A stretch of DNA of 64,000 bases from Alloactinosynnema sp. L-07 (GTDB lineage Bacteria > Actinomycetota > Actinomycetes > Mycobacteriales > Pseudonocardiaceae), in contig NZ_LN850107.1 of the NCBI RefSeq assembly GCF_900070365.1, positions 7,192,001 to 7,256,000 of the forward strand. Reading direction: 5' to 3'. The notes under the pieces are model-generated. The model saw only the letters and a list, made by a program, of their open reading frames with translations, was not told the DNA's origin and did not search any database. Numbering within the stretch: position 1 is the stretch's first letter; each line of letters starts with the position of its first letter. Positions 43,371-50,902 of the stretch are shown here, one piece after another. Both the position numbers and the translations under genes were made by a program.

Positions 43371-43378
43371 GTGTTCGA
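43363..43378 (-). promoter_or_regulatory. SOS-like LexA box overlapping the HNH start codon
   Basis: Read on the minus strand, TCGAAC-ACAT-GTTCAC matches the TCGAAC-N4-GTTCGA operator in 10 of 12 positions (the left half exactly). The ATG start lies within it. Related 13E12-family genes in mycobacteria are known to carry LexA boxes at this place. Confidence 0.65.
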
Positions 43379-43455
43379 CTCTACCGGTTTGTCGCGCCGT
43401 ATGACCTGCGCAAACAGCCTTCCACTCGATCGTGTTAGTCGGACTGCGGAGGAAG

Positions 43456-44290
43456 GTGGCGAGGGGTGCTGTGTGTTTCAGGGTGTGGAATGAGTTGGCG
43501 GCTGCGCGGGCTCGGACTGGGAAGACCAGTCGGGAGGCGGCGGCCGGGGGTCGGGGCGTCGCTGGCGGGCATCAGTCGCTTTGAGAACGCCAAACGGCGA
43601 TGGCAGGTGGCGGATGTGGCGGGGCTGTTGGCGCTCTACGGCGTGACAGGGGCAGACCGCAAGCGCCTGCTTGAGATGGCGGAGAACCTGGACGCGCGGG
43701 CTTGGGTGGAGCCGCACGAGGACGTGCTACGCCTGAGGTCTGCGTTGATGGCCTTCGAGGGGCGGGCCCGATCGTTGCTCAACTTCTCGGCCGGTGTTGT
43801 GCCAGGGCTGCTCCAGACGCCCGCTTACGCACGGGCGTTGCATTCCGTCGCCGGTGTCACGGGTGAACAGCAGGACGAGATGGTTGAGACGCGGATGGAT
43901 CGGCAAACCGTGCTCACCAAGGTGGCTTGTCCGCAGTACGTCGCCATCATCGATGAGGCTGTCTTTCGGCGGGGCTATGGCGGAGCGGAGGTGATGGTGC
44001 AGCAGATCGACTGGCTGATTGGTCGAGCGCAGCAGCCCAACATCAGCATCCACGTGATTCCCTTCCGGCACGGTGGTTACGCCTGTCCTGGGCCGTTCTC
44101 GATGCTGGGGTTCGCCGATATGCCGCCGCTTGTCTTTTGGGAACACGGCGGACTGTCAGGCTTCCTGGACGCGTCCGCGGACACGGACTTGTTCCAAGAT
44201 GCGGCTGCTAGGCTGATGAGGTTCGCACTGGGATCCGCCGATTCGGTGAACTTCATGACCAGGATGGCGGCCGACTACGAGCGGGGCTGA
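43456..44290 (+). pseudogene. XRE/DUF5753 regulator with frameshift in the helix-turn-helix
   Basis: Translation from GTG 43456 gives VWNELAAARARTGKTSREAAAG, the start of the helix-turn-helix, in one frame. After the five-G run at 43546-43550 the match continues in the next frame as ASLAGISRFENAKRRWQVADVAGLLALYGV. Removing one G restores a continuous XRE domain. The DUF5753 domain (LLNFSAGVVPGLLQTPAYARAL, RQTVLTK, IHVIPFRHGG, FADMPPLVFWEH) is intact to the stop at 44290. A shortened product could start at GTG 43466 but would have a scrambled helix 1-2. A DUF397 partner follows, also damaged. Confidence 0.75.
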
Positions 44291-44296
44291 AACAGC

Positions 44297-44389
44297 GTGG
44301 GGCGAAAGTCGATCTTCCGCGATGCTGGGAAGGCCCAGTGCGTTGAGGTCGCTGGCGCGTGGGTGCCTGAGCGTTTGGTGAGCGGCTAA
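44297..44389 (+). pseudogene. Truncated DUF397 gene
   Basis: GTG 44297 to TAA 44387-44389, 30 residues: GRKSIFRDAGKAQCVEVAG matches the start of DUF397 proteins (WRKSSxSDxGxxCVEVA). The normal C-terminal half (VRDSKxPxGPVLxFxxxxWxxF) is replaced by AWVPERLVSG. It lies six bases after the DUF5753 gene, the standard partner, and its stop abuts the next GTG start. Probably a deletion relic. Confidence 0.7.
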
Positions 44390-45406
44390 GTGGCGGGCTG
44401 GGGTGATGCGGGCGCCTATGAGGTGGCGCCCGGTGTGCATCGGATTCCGTTGCCGCTGCCCAACGACGGCCTCCACGCGGTCAACGTCTACGCCATCGCG
44501 ACCTCCGAAGGTCTGGTGCTGATCGACTCCGGGTGGGCGTTGGCCGAGGCCCGTGACCTGCTCGAATCCGCCCTCGGCGGCATCGGTTTCGGGTTCGAGG
44601 ACATCACCCGCTTCCTCATCACCCACTCCCATCGGGACCACTACACCCTCGCCGTCGAGGTTCGGCGGTTGTTCGGGACGCGGATCGCGGTGGGGATCGG
44701 GGAGCAGGCGAACTTCGAGGCGATCATCGAAGGGCAGGTCGAGGCGCAGTTCGCCGACATGATCAGTTGGGGCGCGGTCGAGTTGGCCGAGAAGTTGCGG
44801 CCGGTGTTCGCCAAGACCGACCATGACGCGGTCAAGCGGGTCTACGAACTGCCCGACGAGTGGATTCCCGGAGCCCAGGACATTGTCATCGGCGACCGAG
44901 TGTTGCGGGCCATCCCCACGCCCGGGCATACGCGGGGGCACCTTGTCTTCGCCGACCCGGAAGCCGGGCTGCTGTTCTCGGGCGACCACGTGTTGCCGCA
45001 CATCACGCCGTCCATTGGGTTTGAGCCCGCGCGGGCCGAGTTGCCGCTGGGCGACTACCTGGACTCGTTGCGGCTGGTCCGGGCGATGCCGGACATGCGC
45101 ATGATGCCCGCGCACGGGCCGGTCAGCGACAGTGTCCACACGCGCGTCGACGAGTTGCTTGTCCACCATGACGTTCGGCTCGCGGCGACGCTGGAAGCCG
45201 TCCGCGATGGGGCGGTGACCGCCTGGGATGCCGCGCACAAATTGTCTTGGACCAGTCGGGGGCGCAGGTTCGACGAGCTTGACACCTTCAACCGGACCCT
45301 GGCCGTCGGGGAGACCGCCGCGCATCTGGATGTCCTGGTGGTGCGGGGCGAACTCAAGTCGTCCACTGTGGACGGTGTGGTGGAGTACCTCCCGTTAGAA
45401 CAGTGA
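44390..45406 (+). CDS. MBL-fold metallo-hydrolase
   Basis: 338 residues from GTG 44390. VNVYAIATSEGLVLIDSGWA, the zinc motif THSHRDHYTLA (HxHxDH), PTPGHTRGHLVF and the later His in MPAHGPVSD are those of glyoxalase II/RNase-Z-like metallo-beta-lactamase-fold hydrolases. It has a C-terminal helical extension of about 80 residues (LLVHHDVRLAATLEAVRDGAVTAWDAAHKL), as in LACTB2-like members. Substrate unknown. It converges on ogt with a 12-base overlap. Confidence 0.88.
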   Translation: MAGWGDAGAYEVAPGVHRIPLPLPNDGLHAVNVYAIATSEGLVLIDSGWALAEARDLLESALGGIGFGFEDITRFLITHSHRDHYTLAVEVRRLFGTRIAVGIGEQANFEAIIEGQVEAQFADMISWGAVELAEKLRPVFAKTDHDAVKRVYELPDEWIPGAQDIVIGDRVLRAIPTPGHTRGHLVFADPEAGLLFSGDHVLPHITPSIGFEPARAELPLGDYLDSLRLVRAMPDMRMMPAHGPVSDSVHTRVDELLVHHDVRLAATLEAVRDGAVTAWDAAHKLSWTSRGRRFDELDTFNRTLAVGETAAHLDVLVVRGELKSSTVDGVVEYLPLEQ

Positions 45407-45895
45407 CGGCTGGCCGCCAGGGGCGGCGCCCTCGATGGCGAGCATCTTCAGTTTGGTGACCGAGCCTCCTGGCGCGGAGAAGCCGCCCATCTTGCCGTCG
45501 GCACCAAGAACCCGGTGGCAGGGCACGATGATCGGGCACGGGTTGCGGCCCAGCGCCTGGCCGACGGCCTGGGCCGAGCCGGGTAAGCCGATGGCGCGGG
45601 CGACTTCGCCGTAGGTCATCGTCTGGCCCGGTGGGATGGCGCGGGCCACGGCGTAGACCTTGAGGTTGAACTCGGGCAGGCCGGACAAGTCGAGTTCGAC
45701 ATCGGTCAGGTCGTCGGCATCGCCGTTCATCAGCGCTGTCATGCGGTCGATGGCGGCCGACACCGCGGGCGGTGGCGTGCCGGTGGGCGTGCCCGTGGCG
45801 GGCGGCAGCCGCACGCCGGTGATCCCGGTCGGTCCCCACGTGACACCGCACTGGCCGAGTTCCGTGTCGAACTGGGCGTACCCAGATTCCGTCAT
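45395..45895 (-). CDS. ogt: Methylated-DNA-[protein]-cysteine S-methyltransferase
   Basis: 166 residues from ATG 45895. The Ogt/MGMT C-terminal domain is complete: IPPGQTMTYGEVARAIGLPGSAQAVGQALGRNP, the methyl-acceptor Cys in IVPCHRV, and GGFSAPGGSVTKLKMLAIEGA. It removes methyl groups from O6-methylguanine by irreversible self-methylation. No LexA box is visible before it. Its 3' end overlaps the metallo-hydrolase gene by 12 bases. Confidence 0.95.
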   Translation of the reverse strand: MTESGYAQFDTELGQCGVTWGPTGITGVRLPPATGTPTGTPPPAVSAAIDRMTALMNGDADDLTDVELDLSGLPEFNLKVYAVARAIPPGQTMTYGEVARAIGLPGSAQAVGQALGRNPCPIIVPCHRVLGADGKMGGFSAPGGSVTKLKMLAIEGAAPGGQPSLF

Positions 45896-45907
45896 ACCCG
45901 CAGTGTG

Positions 45908-45940
45908 CCCCACGGCACCGACAGAACTGGTGCCGTGGGG
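45908..45940 (-). terminator. Terminator of the 45949-46494 gene
   Basis: CCCCACGGCACC (45908-45919) and GGTGCCGTGGGG (45929-45940) form a perfect 12-bp stem with a nine-base loop, eight bases beyond the stop of the minus-strand gene and just before ogt. Confidence 0.8.
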
Positions 45941-45948
45941 CGACACAC

Positions 45949-46494
45949 TCAGTGACTCGGTTGCGGACCCGGCCCGAGCAGGTCGTCGAACAGGGCGCGG
46001 TAGCGGATCATGGCCTCCCGTAGGCGTTCGGTCGAGACCTGGGTGCGGGCGTTCTGGGTCTGGATGTCGTGGGCGGCCCGGTAGTGCTCCAGGGTCGACG
46101 CGTGGGCGACCGACAGGTCCGCGGCCTGCTGTTCGAAGCTCTCCGTCGGGTAGCCGCGCTCGGACATCAGGGCGTTGACCAGGTGGTCGGCCTCCTCGAC
46201 GGCGGTACCGGGCCGGTCGACGAAGTGCTCCTGGACCAGGATCCACTGCTGGGCGTAGCGCTCGCGGGAGACGGGCGACAGCTGGTGGATGTCGAGTCCG
46301 TCGACCCGGCGCTCGCGTTCGCCCAGTTCGCGTTCGGCCTCGCGGCGCGGCTGTTCGCTGACCGCGCGGTCGTACTCGGGGCCGAACCGCTCGCGCAGGT
46401 GGCCGCGTTTGCGGCGGGCGTTGGCCAAGAACAACAGTCCTGCCACGATCACGATGATCGCGGCGACGATGGCGATGATCGCGCCGGTGGACAT
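45949..46494 (-). CDS. Membrane-anchored conserved hypothetical protein
   Basis: 181 residues from ATG 46494. An N-terminal helix (IIAIVAAIIVIVAGLLFLA) is followed by a basic stretch and a helical cytoplasmic domain (RRKRGHLRERFGPEYDRAVSEQ.., RERRVDGLDIHQLSPVSRERYAQQWILVQEHFVDRPGTAVEEADHLVNALM). The FGPEYDRAV and YAQQW..VQ..FVD..AVxEAD motifs recur in small membrane proteins of actinobacteria whose function is unknown. Monocistronic, with terminators on both sides. Confidence 0.7.
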   Translation of the reverse strand: MSTGAIIAIVAAIIVIVAGLLFLANARRKRGHLRERFGPEYDRAVSEQPRREAERELGERERRVDGLDIHQLSPVSRERYAQQWILVQEHFVDRPGTAVEEADHLVNALMSERGYPTESFEQQAADLSVAHASTLEHYRAAHDIQTQNARTQVSTERLREAMIRYRALFDDLLGPGPQPSH

Positions 46495-46513
46495 TGGTGC
46501 TCCTTCCGAAGGG

Positions 46514-46549
46514 TCGGATGCGTTCGGATACCCGCCCGAACGCGTCCGA
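46514..46549 (-). terminator. Terminator of the rhodanese-like gene
   Basis: TCGGATGCGTTCGG (46514-46527) pairs with CCGAACGCGTCCGA (46536-46549) with one G-T wobble and an eight-base loop, beyond the stop of the minus-strand gene at 46559. Confidence 0.6.
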
Positions 46550-46558
46550 AACCCCCGG

Positions 46559-47056
46559 TCAGCAGCCGCAGGCCACCGCGTGCGCGGGCGCGGTCAGCGG
46601 ATCGACCTCGCCGCGGGTGCGGCCCGACGCCGTCTCGACCGCGAAACCCTCGCGGGCCCAGTACTCGAAACCGCCGAGCATCTCCCGCACCGGGTAGCCC
46701 AGTTCGGCGAACGCGAGCGCGGCCCGGGTCGCGCCGTTGCAGCCTGGACCCCAGCAGTAGGTGACGACGCGGGTTCCCGCCGGGACGAGGTCACGGGCCC
46801 GCGTGGCGATCTCGGCGGTCGGCAGGTGCAGCGCGCCGGGGATGTGGCCCTGGTCCCAGGAGACCGTCGAGCGGGAGTCGATCAGCACAAAGTCAATGGC
46901 ATCCGGATTGACACGCACCTGCGCGCCGGCGAGTTTGTCGTTGTCGACCTTGCCCGCGGCAAAGTCGTCCGAAGCGGTCAGCGCGGCGTGCACGTCGCTG
47001 ACGTCGGTCTCGAAGGCGAGGCGGGCGCGGAAGTGGGCGATGGCTTCGGTTGTCAT
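46559..47056 (-). CDS. Rhodanese-like sulfurtransferase-family protein
   Basis: 165 residues from ATG 47056. FVLIDSRSTVSWDQGHIPGALHLPTAEI, the loop VVTYCWGPGCNGATRAALAFAELGYPVREMLGGFEYW and a C-terminal CGC give a single rhodanese domain. In this subgroup the catalytic Cys is the first of the pair in YCWGPGC. It may handle thiol/persulfide sulfur in the cytoplasm. It is divergent from an AraC-type activator with a DJ-1/PfpI domain, a common pairing that suggests regulation by that gene. Confidence 0.85.
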   Translation of the reverse strand: MTTEAIAHFRARLAFETDVSDVHAALTASDDFAAGKVDNDKLAGAQVRVNPDAIDFVLIDSRSTVSWDQGHIPGALHLPTAEIATRARDLVPAGTRVVTYCWGPGCNGATRAALAFAELGYPVREMLGGFEYWAREGFAVETASGRTRGEVDPLTAPAHAVACGC

Positions 47057-47126
47057 GGGGCAATCCTCTGACCTGCGCCGAGCGAACGGGAGTGGCGTGA
47101 ACGCCGCTGTTCGCTAAGATCTCGCC

Positions 47127-48137
47127 ATGCCCACCGTGAGCGTCCTGGCCTACCCGGGCATGTCCGTGTTCGAACTCGGCATCGTGACCGAGGTCTTCGG
47201 CCTGCCCAGGCCCGAACTCGACGTCGACTGGTACCGCCTGACCGTCTGCGCCGAGCGCGGCGCGGTCCCGGTGATCGGCGGCGCGGTGCTGAACTCGGCC
47301 TTCGGGCTGGACGACCTCGCCGCCGCCGACACCGTGATCATTCCCGGCGTCGCCGACGTCCGCGGCCACTGCTCGCCCGGCCTGCTGGACGCCCTTCGCC
47401 AGGCGCACAAGCGCGGCGCTCGGCTCGTGTCGATCTGCTCCGGCGCGTTCGCCCTGGCCGAGGCCGGTCTGCTGGACGGCCGCCGCGCCGCGACGCACTG
47501 GCGCTACGCCGAGCTGCTGGCCGCCCGGTTCCCCGAGGTGATGGTCGACGCGGACGTGCTCTACGTCGATGAGGACGACGAAGTCCTCGACAACCGGGTT
47601 GGACAGGAATCCTTCAGCGATCTTGGCGAGCGTCCCGTCGTCGGTCGAGTCCTGACCAGCGCGGGCAGCGCCGCGGGCCTGGACCTGTGCGTCCACATCG
47701 TCCGCCGCGACTTCGGCGCCGCCGTGGCCAACGCGATCGCGCGCAGGCTCGTCGTACCGCCGCACCGGGAGGGCGGGCAGGCGCAGTTCATCGAGTCACC
47801 GGTCGCCGCCCCGGAGGACGACGCCGTGACCGCCAGCATGGCCTGGGCCATGGCCAACCTGACCGAGCCGATCACCGTGGCGGGCCTGGCCAGCCGGGCA
47901 CACCTGTCCACCCGGTCCTACCTGCGGCGATTCAAGGACAGCAGCGGCACCAGCCCGATCCGCTGGCTGATCGCGCAGCGCGTGCAGGCGAGCCTGCCGC
48001 TGCTGGAGACCTCGGACCTCGCGGTCGCCGAGATCGCCGCGGCGGTCGGCTTCGACAGCCCGGTCACCTACCGGCATCACTTCACAAGATCGCTGCGGAC
48101 ATCGCCGTCGGCGTATCGAAAGGCGTTCCGCGGCTAG
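47127..48137 (+). CDS. AraC-family regulator with DJ-1/PfpI-like N-terminal domain (GlxA/FtrA type)
   Basis: 336 residues. The GATase1-like domain (SVLAYPGMSVFELGIVTEVFGL, LVSICSGAFALAEAGLLDGRRAATHWRYA) is followed by two helix-turn-helix motifs (TVAGLASRAHLSTRSYLRRFKDSSGTSPIRWLIAQRVQASL; VAEIAAAVGFDSPVTYRHHFTRSLRTSPSAYRKAF). Between VLYVDED and VLTSAGSAAGLDLC, normally near-contiguous in the family, lies an extra segment of about 24 residues (about 47572-47648) with less GC-biased codons. It probably activates the divergent rhodanese gene. Confidence 0.88.
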   Translation: MPTVSVLAYPGMSVFELGIVTEVFGLPRPELDVDWYRLTVCAERGAVPVIGGAVLNSAFGLDDLAAADTVIIPGVADVRGHCSPGLLDALRQAHKRGARLVSICSGAFALAEAGLLDGRRAATHWRYAELLAARFPEVMVDADVLYVDEDDEVLDNRVGQESFSDLGERPVVGRVLTSAGSAAGLDLCVHIVRRDFGAAVANAIARRLVVPPHREGGQAQFIESPVAAPEDDAVTASMAWAMANLTEPITVAGLASRAHLSTRSYLRRFKDSSGTSPIRWLIAQRVQASLPLLETSDLAVAEIAAAVGFDSPVTYRHHFTRSLRTSPSAYRKAFRG

Positions 48138-48601
48138 TCCTCTACGTGAACCAGGGTCGGATCGGCGAACTGGTACCCGACCCCGCGCACGGTCCTGATC
48201 AGCGCCTCGTCCGAGTCGATCTTGCTGCGCAGCCTGCGCACATGGACGTCGACCGTCCGCTCGCTGACGTAGGTCGTGTGCCAGACCTCGCTCATCAGGG
48301 TGCGGCGTCGGTGCACCCGCGCGGTCCGGGTGGCCAGGAACAGCAGCAGGTCGAACTCCAGCCGGGTGAGCGCGATCTCCCGACCCCGCCAGAACACCTG
48401 GCGGGACGGGGCGACCACGCGCAGCGGCGCGGCGCGGAGCAGAGGCACCACGACGCCCGGAGTCGCCTCGACGGTGCCGAGGGCGCTCAGGGCGTCGACC
48501 AGTTCCGCGGTGAGCTGCGGCATCCGGTCGGGCGTGGCGGTGAGGTGGACGGTCAGCGAGAGGGTGGTCGGTTCGGGCGCGCGCAGCAGTGGCGTTGCCA
48601 T
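48134..48601 (-). CDS. Orphan winged-helix (OmpR/PhoB-type) DNA-binding protein
   Basis: 155 residues from ATG 48601 (ATG 48613 is possible but less supported). The first 60 residues contain no receiver domain. From residue 60 on, LRVVAPSRQVFWRGREIALTRLEFDLLLFLATRTARVHRRRTLMSEVWHTTYVSERTVDVHVRRLRSKI..IRTVRGVGYQFA is a complete Trans_reg_C winged helix. Without Asp phosphorylation it must act constitutively or by another signal. Its 3' end overlaps the AraC-type gene by four bases. Similar orphan proteins occur in actinobacteria, but the target is unknown. Confidence 0.82.
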   Translation of the reverse strand: MATPLLRAPEPTTLSLTVHLTATPDRMPQLTAELVDALSALGTVEATPGVVVPLLRAAPLRVVAPSRQVFWRGREIALTRLEFDLLLFLATRTARVHRRRTLMSEVWHTTYVSERTVDVHVRRLRSKIDSDEALIRTVRGVGYQFADPTLVHVED

Positions 48602-48970
48602 GGAGGTCCCCAAAGGTGAGTGCGGTGACAGGTGGCGGGAGCTGCGGTCATGGTCGACATCGCACGGCGGGAGTCACGGGACGCACACCCTGAGTCGACC
48701 AAAACAAGCACACACCGTCAACGCCGTCCCGGAGCCTGGGACGGCGTCAAGTCGCGGGAACTCTGCTGTCGAGAGAACTCCGTCGCGGGAACTCTGCTGT
48801 CGAGAGAACTCTGTCGCGGGAACTCTGCTGTCGAGAGAACTCCGTCACGGGAACTCTGCTGTCGAGAGAACTCCGTCACGGGAACTCTGCTGTCGAGAGA
48901 ACTCCGTCACGGGAACTCTGCCGACGGCCCGAGGAGCTTGGGATCTTCACCATCGGGCCGTTGCACCGAC
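48602..48970. other. 369-base intergenic region, mostly a 31-bp repeat array
   Basis: The region lies upstream of the winged-helix gene and downstream of the next minus-strand gene. It holds the 31-bp array at 48751-48921. The 150 bases before the array contain no recognised feature. Confidence 0.6.
48751..48921. repeat. 31-bp tandem repeat array, five units and a partial
   Basis: GGGAACTCTGCTGTCGAGAG starts at 48756, 48787, 48818, 48849 and 48880, with a partial copy at 48911. Units differ only at the CC/CT and GCG/CACG positions. Each contains CTCT-GCTGTCG-AGAG, which can form a short hairpin, and GAACTC twice. There are no spacers, so it is not a CRISPR. Confidence 0.9.
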
Positions 48971-50014
48971 CTACTCCGGGAAGTGCTCGATCGCCAGGTA
49001 CGGGTGCAGCGGGCCCTCGGTGCGGGGCACGAACCACTCGTCGAAGTCCAGGCCGGGGGTGCCGAGCAGGTCGATGTCGTCCTCGCCCGCCTCCAGGTCG
49101 AACAGGCGCTCGTGGTCGAGGCCCGCGAAGGCGTGCTCGTCGAAGGCGGCGAAGATCTCCTTGACCGGCAGTTCGTCGAGCAGGCCCGCGAGGTCGAGCT
49201 GCACGGCCGCCTCGCCCTTGAGCACGTGCAGCGCCAGGGCCTCGGCCGTGCACAGCGGCGCGGTCCAGTCGGGCTGGGCCAGGCGGTAGCCCAGGATCGA
49301 CGCGGTGACCAGGAACTGCTTGGCGAACAGCGCGCTGTAGTGGTCGGCGTAGCGCAGGGGCAGCTGGTTGATCACGCTCAGCGCCTCGACGTCATCGGCG
49401 GCGGACTCGGCGTCGTCGAGTTCCTGGATGTCGGCGAAGAGCTCGTCGGTGAGGATCTCCATGCCCTGCACCAGCGCGCCCGCGACGAGTTGGGCGGCCT
49501 CGGCGGAGATCGGGCAGTCCGGGTCGTCGGGGTCGTGGCCGAAGGCGGCGGCGTCGAAGGCGCGCAGGGTGGCCGCGGAGGTCAGCAGCTCGTCGCGCAG
49601 GGCGGCGATCTCCTCCTCCGTCAGCTCGGCGTCCTCGTCCTCGTCGTCCGGCTCGGCGGGCTTGGTGCCCAGCGCGGCCTCGAGGTCGTCGTCGGTGGCG
49701 ATGACCTCGCAGCGCCCGACGGTCCAACCCTCGAGCAACTCGGTCTGCGCGATCAGCTCGGTCAGCACGTGCCGGGCGGCTTCCTCGGCGAAGGCCAGCG
49801 CGGGGGAGTCGACCAGCCAGGTGATCACCGCGCCGGTCGGGTGCACGGCGATGCGGTGGTCGAGCGGCTCGACCTCGATCCCGTCCGGGCCCTCGATCCC
49901 GGCCAGGAGATCGAGTTGCTCGTCGAGCAGGGCGGCCACGCCGTGGCGCTGCAGCGGGTCGAGGTCGGCGGTGCCCGCCTCGGGGGACAGGTCGGCGGTG
50001 AGCTGGTATTCCAC
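48971..50014 (-). CDS. Acidic protein of unknown function
   Basis: 347 residues, strongly acidic, with a run PDDEDEDAELTEEE around residue 130 that looks like a flexible linker between two domains. No signal peptide or membrane segment. WLVDSPALAFAEEAARHVLTELIAQTELLEGWTVGRCEV and the C-terminal PDWTAPLCTAEALALHVLKGEAAVQLDLAGLLDEL are its most distinctive parts. Genes of this kind occur as single conserved hypotheticals in actinobacteria. It is divergent from the DUF4239 gene. Function unknown. Confidence 0.7.
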   Translation of the reverse strand: MEYQLTADLSPEAGTADLDPLQRHGVAALLDEQLDLLAGIEGPDGIEVEPLDHRIAVHPTGAVITWLVDSPALAFAEEAARHVLTELIAQTELLEGWTVGRCEVIATDDDLEAALGTKPAEPDDEDEDAELTEEEIAALRDELLTSAATLRAFDAAAFGHDPDDPDCPISAEAAQLVAGALVQGMEILTDELFADIQELDDAESAADDVEALSVINQLPLRYADHYSALFAKQFLVTASILGYRLAQPDWTAPLCTAEALALHVLKGEAAVQLDLAGLLDELPVKEIFAAFDEHAFAGLDHERLFDLEAGEDDIDLLGTPGLDFDEWFVPRTEGPLHPYLAIEHFPE

Positions 50015-50137
50015 GGGTGGAGTGTAGGAGCGACAGGGCGGGCGTGGGCGTCAGGGCGCGTCCCGGATGTCATCCAATCGTGTGCATAGATCATTTCGGG
50101 CGCGCGGGCGGCCGGATCGGTCGGCACCCTTGATCCG

Positions 50138-50902
50138 ATGAACATCTACGTCGCGGGCATCCTTTGGGTCCTCGGCGCCGCCGCCGTCGCCGCTGTGGTC
50201 GCCTACCTCGTCCGTCGGATCGGTGAGACCGACGGCATCGTGGAGAACAACGAGGCCGCGGGGCAGGTGTTCACCATCGTCGGCGGGCTGCACGCCGTGC
50301 TGTTGGCCTTCGTGCTGATCTCCCTGTTCGACTCGGTGAGCGCCGCCGAGGAAGGCTCCTACCGCGAGGCCGACAGCCTCGTCGCCGCGTCCTGGGCCGC
50401 CGACGCGCTGGCCGAGCCGACCCGCAGCGAGGTCCGCGACCTGTCGATCTCCTACGCGGGCACGGTCGCCGACCAGGAATGGCCGCTGATGGTCCAGGGC
50501 AACGGCGATCCCGGCGACGACGGCTGGCGCCAGCTCGACCAGCTGCGCACCGCCGTCAGCGCCGCGACGGCCGAGGACGAGTGGCAGAACGACCAGAAGA
50601 CCGAGGCCGCGGCCAAGCTGTGGGAGGTTTACCAGGCCCGGCAGGAACGGCTCAACGCCGCGGGCAGCGACGGCGTCAGCTCGGTGGTGTGGTTCGCGCT
50701 GGTGGGGGGCAGCGTCATGTCGATCGCCCTGCCGCTGCTGTTCGGCGGGCCGCGCCCGCGCACCCACATCCTGATCGTGTCCATCCTCGCGGGCACGCTG
50801 TCGCTGCTGCTGTTCGCCACCCACCAGCTGCAGAACCCGTACAGCGGCGGCGCCAAGATCGAGCCCGCGGCGTTCGAGTCCGTGATGGCACGGCTGCAGT
50901 GA
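50138..50902 (+). CDS. DUF4239 (bestrophin-like domain) membrane protein
   Basis: 254 residues. Membrane helices lie at the N terminus (GILWVLGAAAVAAVVAYLV), at about residue 45 (FTIVGGLHAVLLAFVLISLF) and as two near the C terminus (VVWFALVGGSVMSIALPLLFGG; HILIVSILAGTLSLLLFATHQL). EADSLVAASWAADALAEPTR sits in the soluble central part. This arrangement matches DUF4239, whose function is unknown. The next gene starts inside its stop (GTGA), so the two are translationally coupled. Confidence 0.85.
   Translation: MNIYVAGILWVLGAAAVAAVVAYLVRRIGETDGIVENNEAAGQVFTIVGGLHAVLLAFVLISLFDSVSAAEEGSYREADSLVAASWAADALAEPTRSEVRDLSISYAGTVADQEWPLMVQGNGDPGDDGWRQLDQLRTAVSAATAEDEWQNDQKTEAAAKLWEVYQARQERLNAAGSDGVSSVVWFALVGGSVMSIALPLLFGGPRPRTHILIVSILAGTLSLLLFATHQLQNPYSGGAKIEPAAFESVMARLQ

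Noticed and set aside
48751-48921. CRISPR array
   Set aside because: The 31-bp units are directly adjacent without spacers and no cas genes are present.
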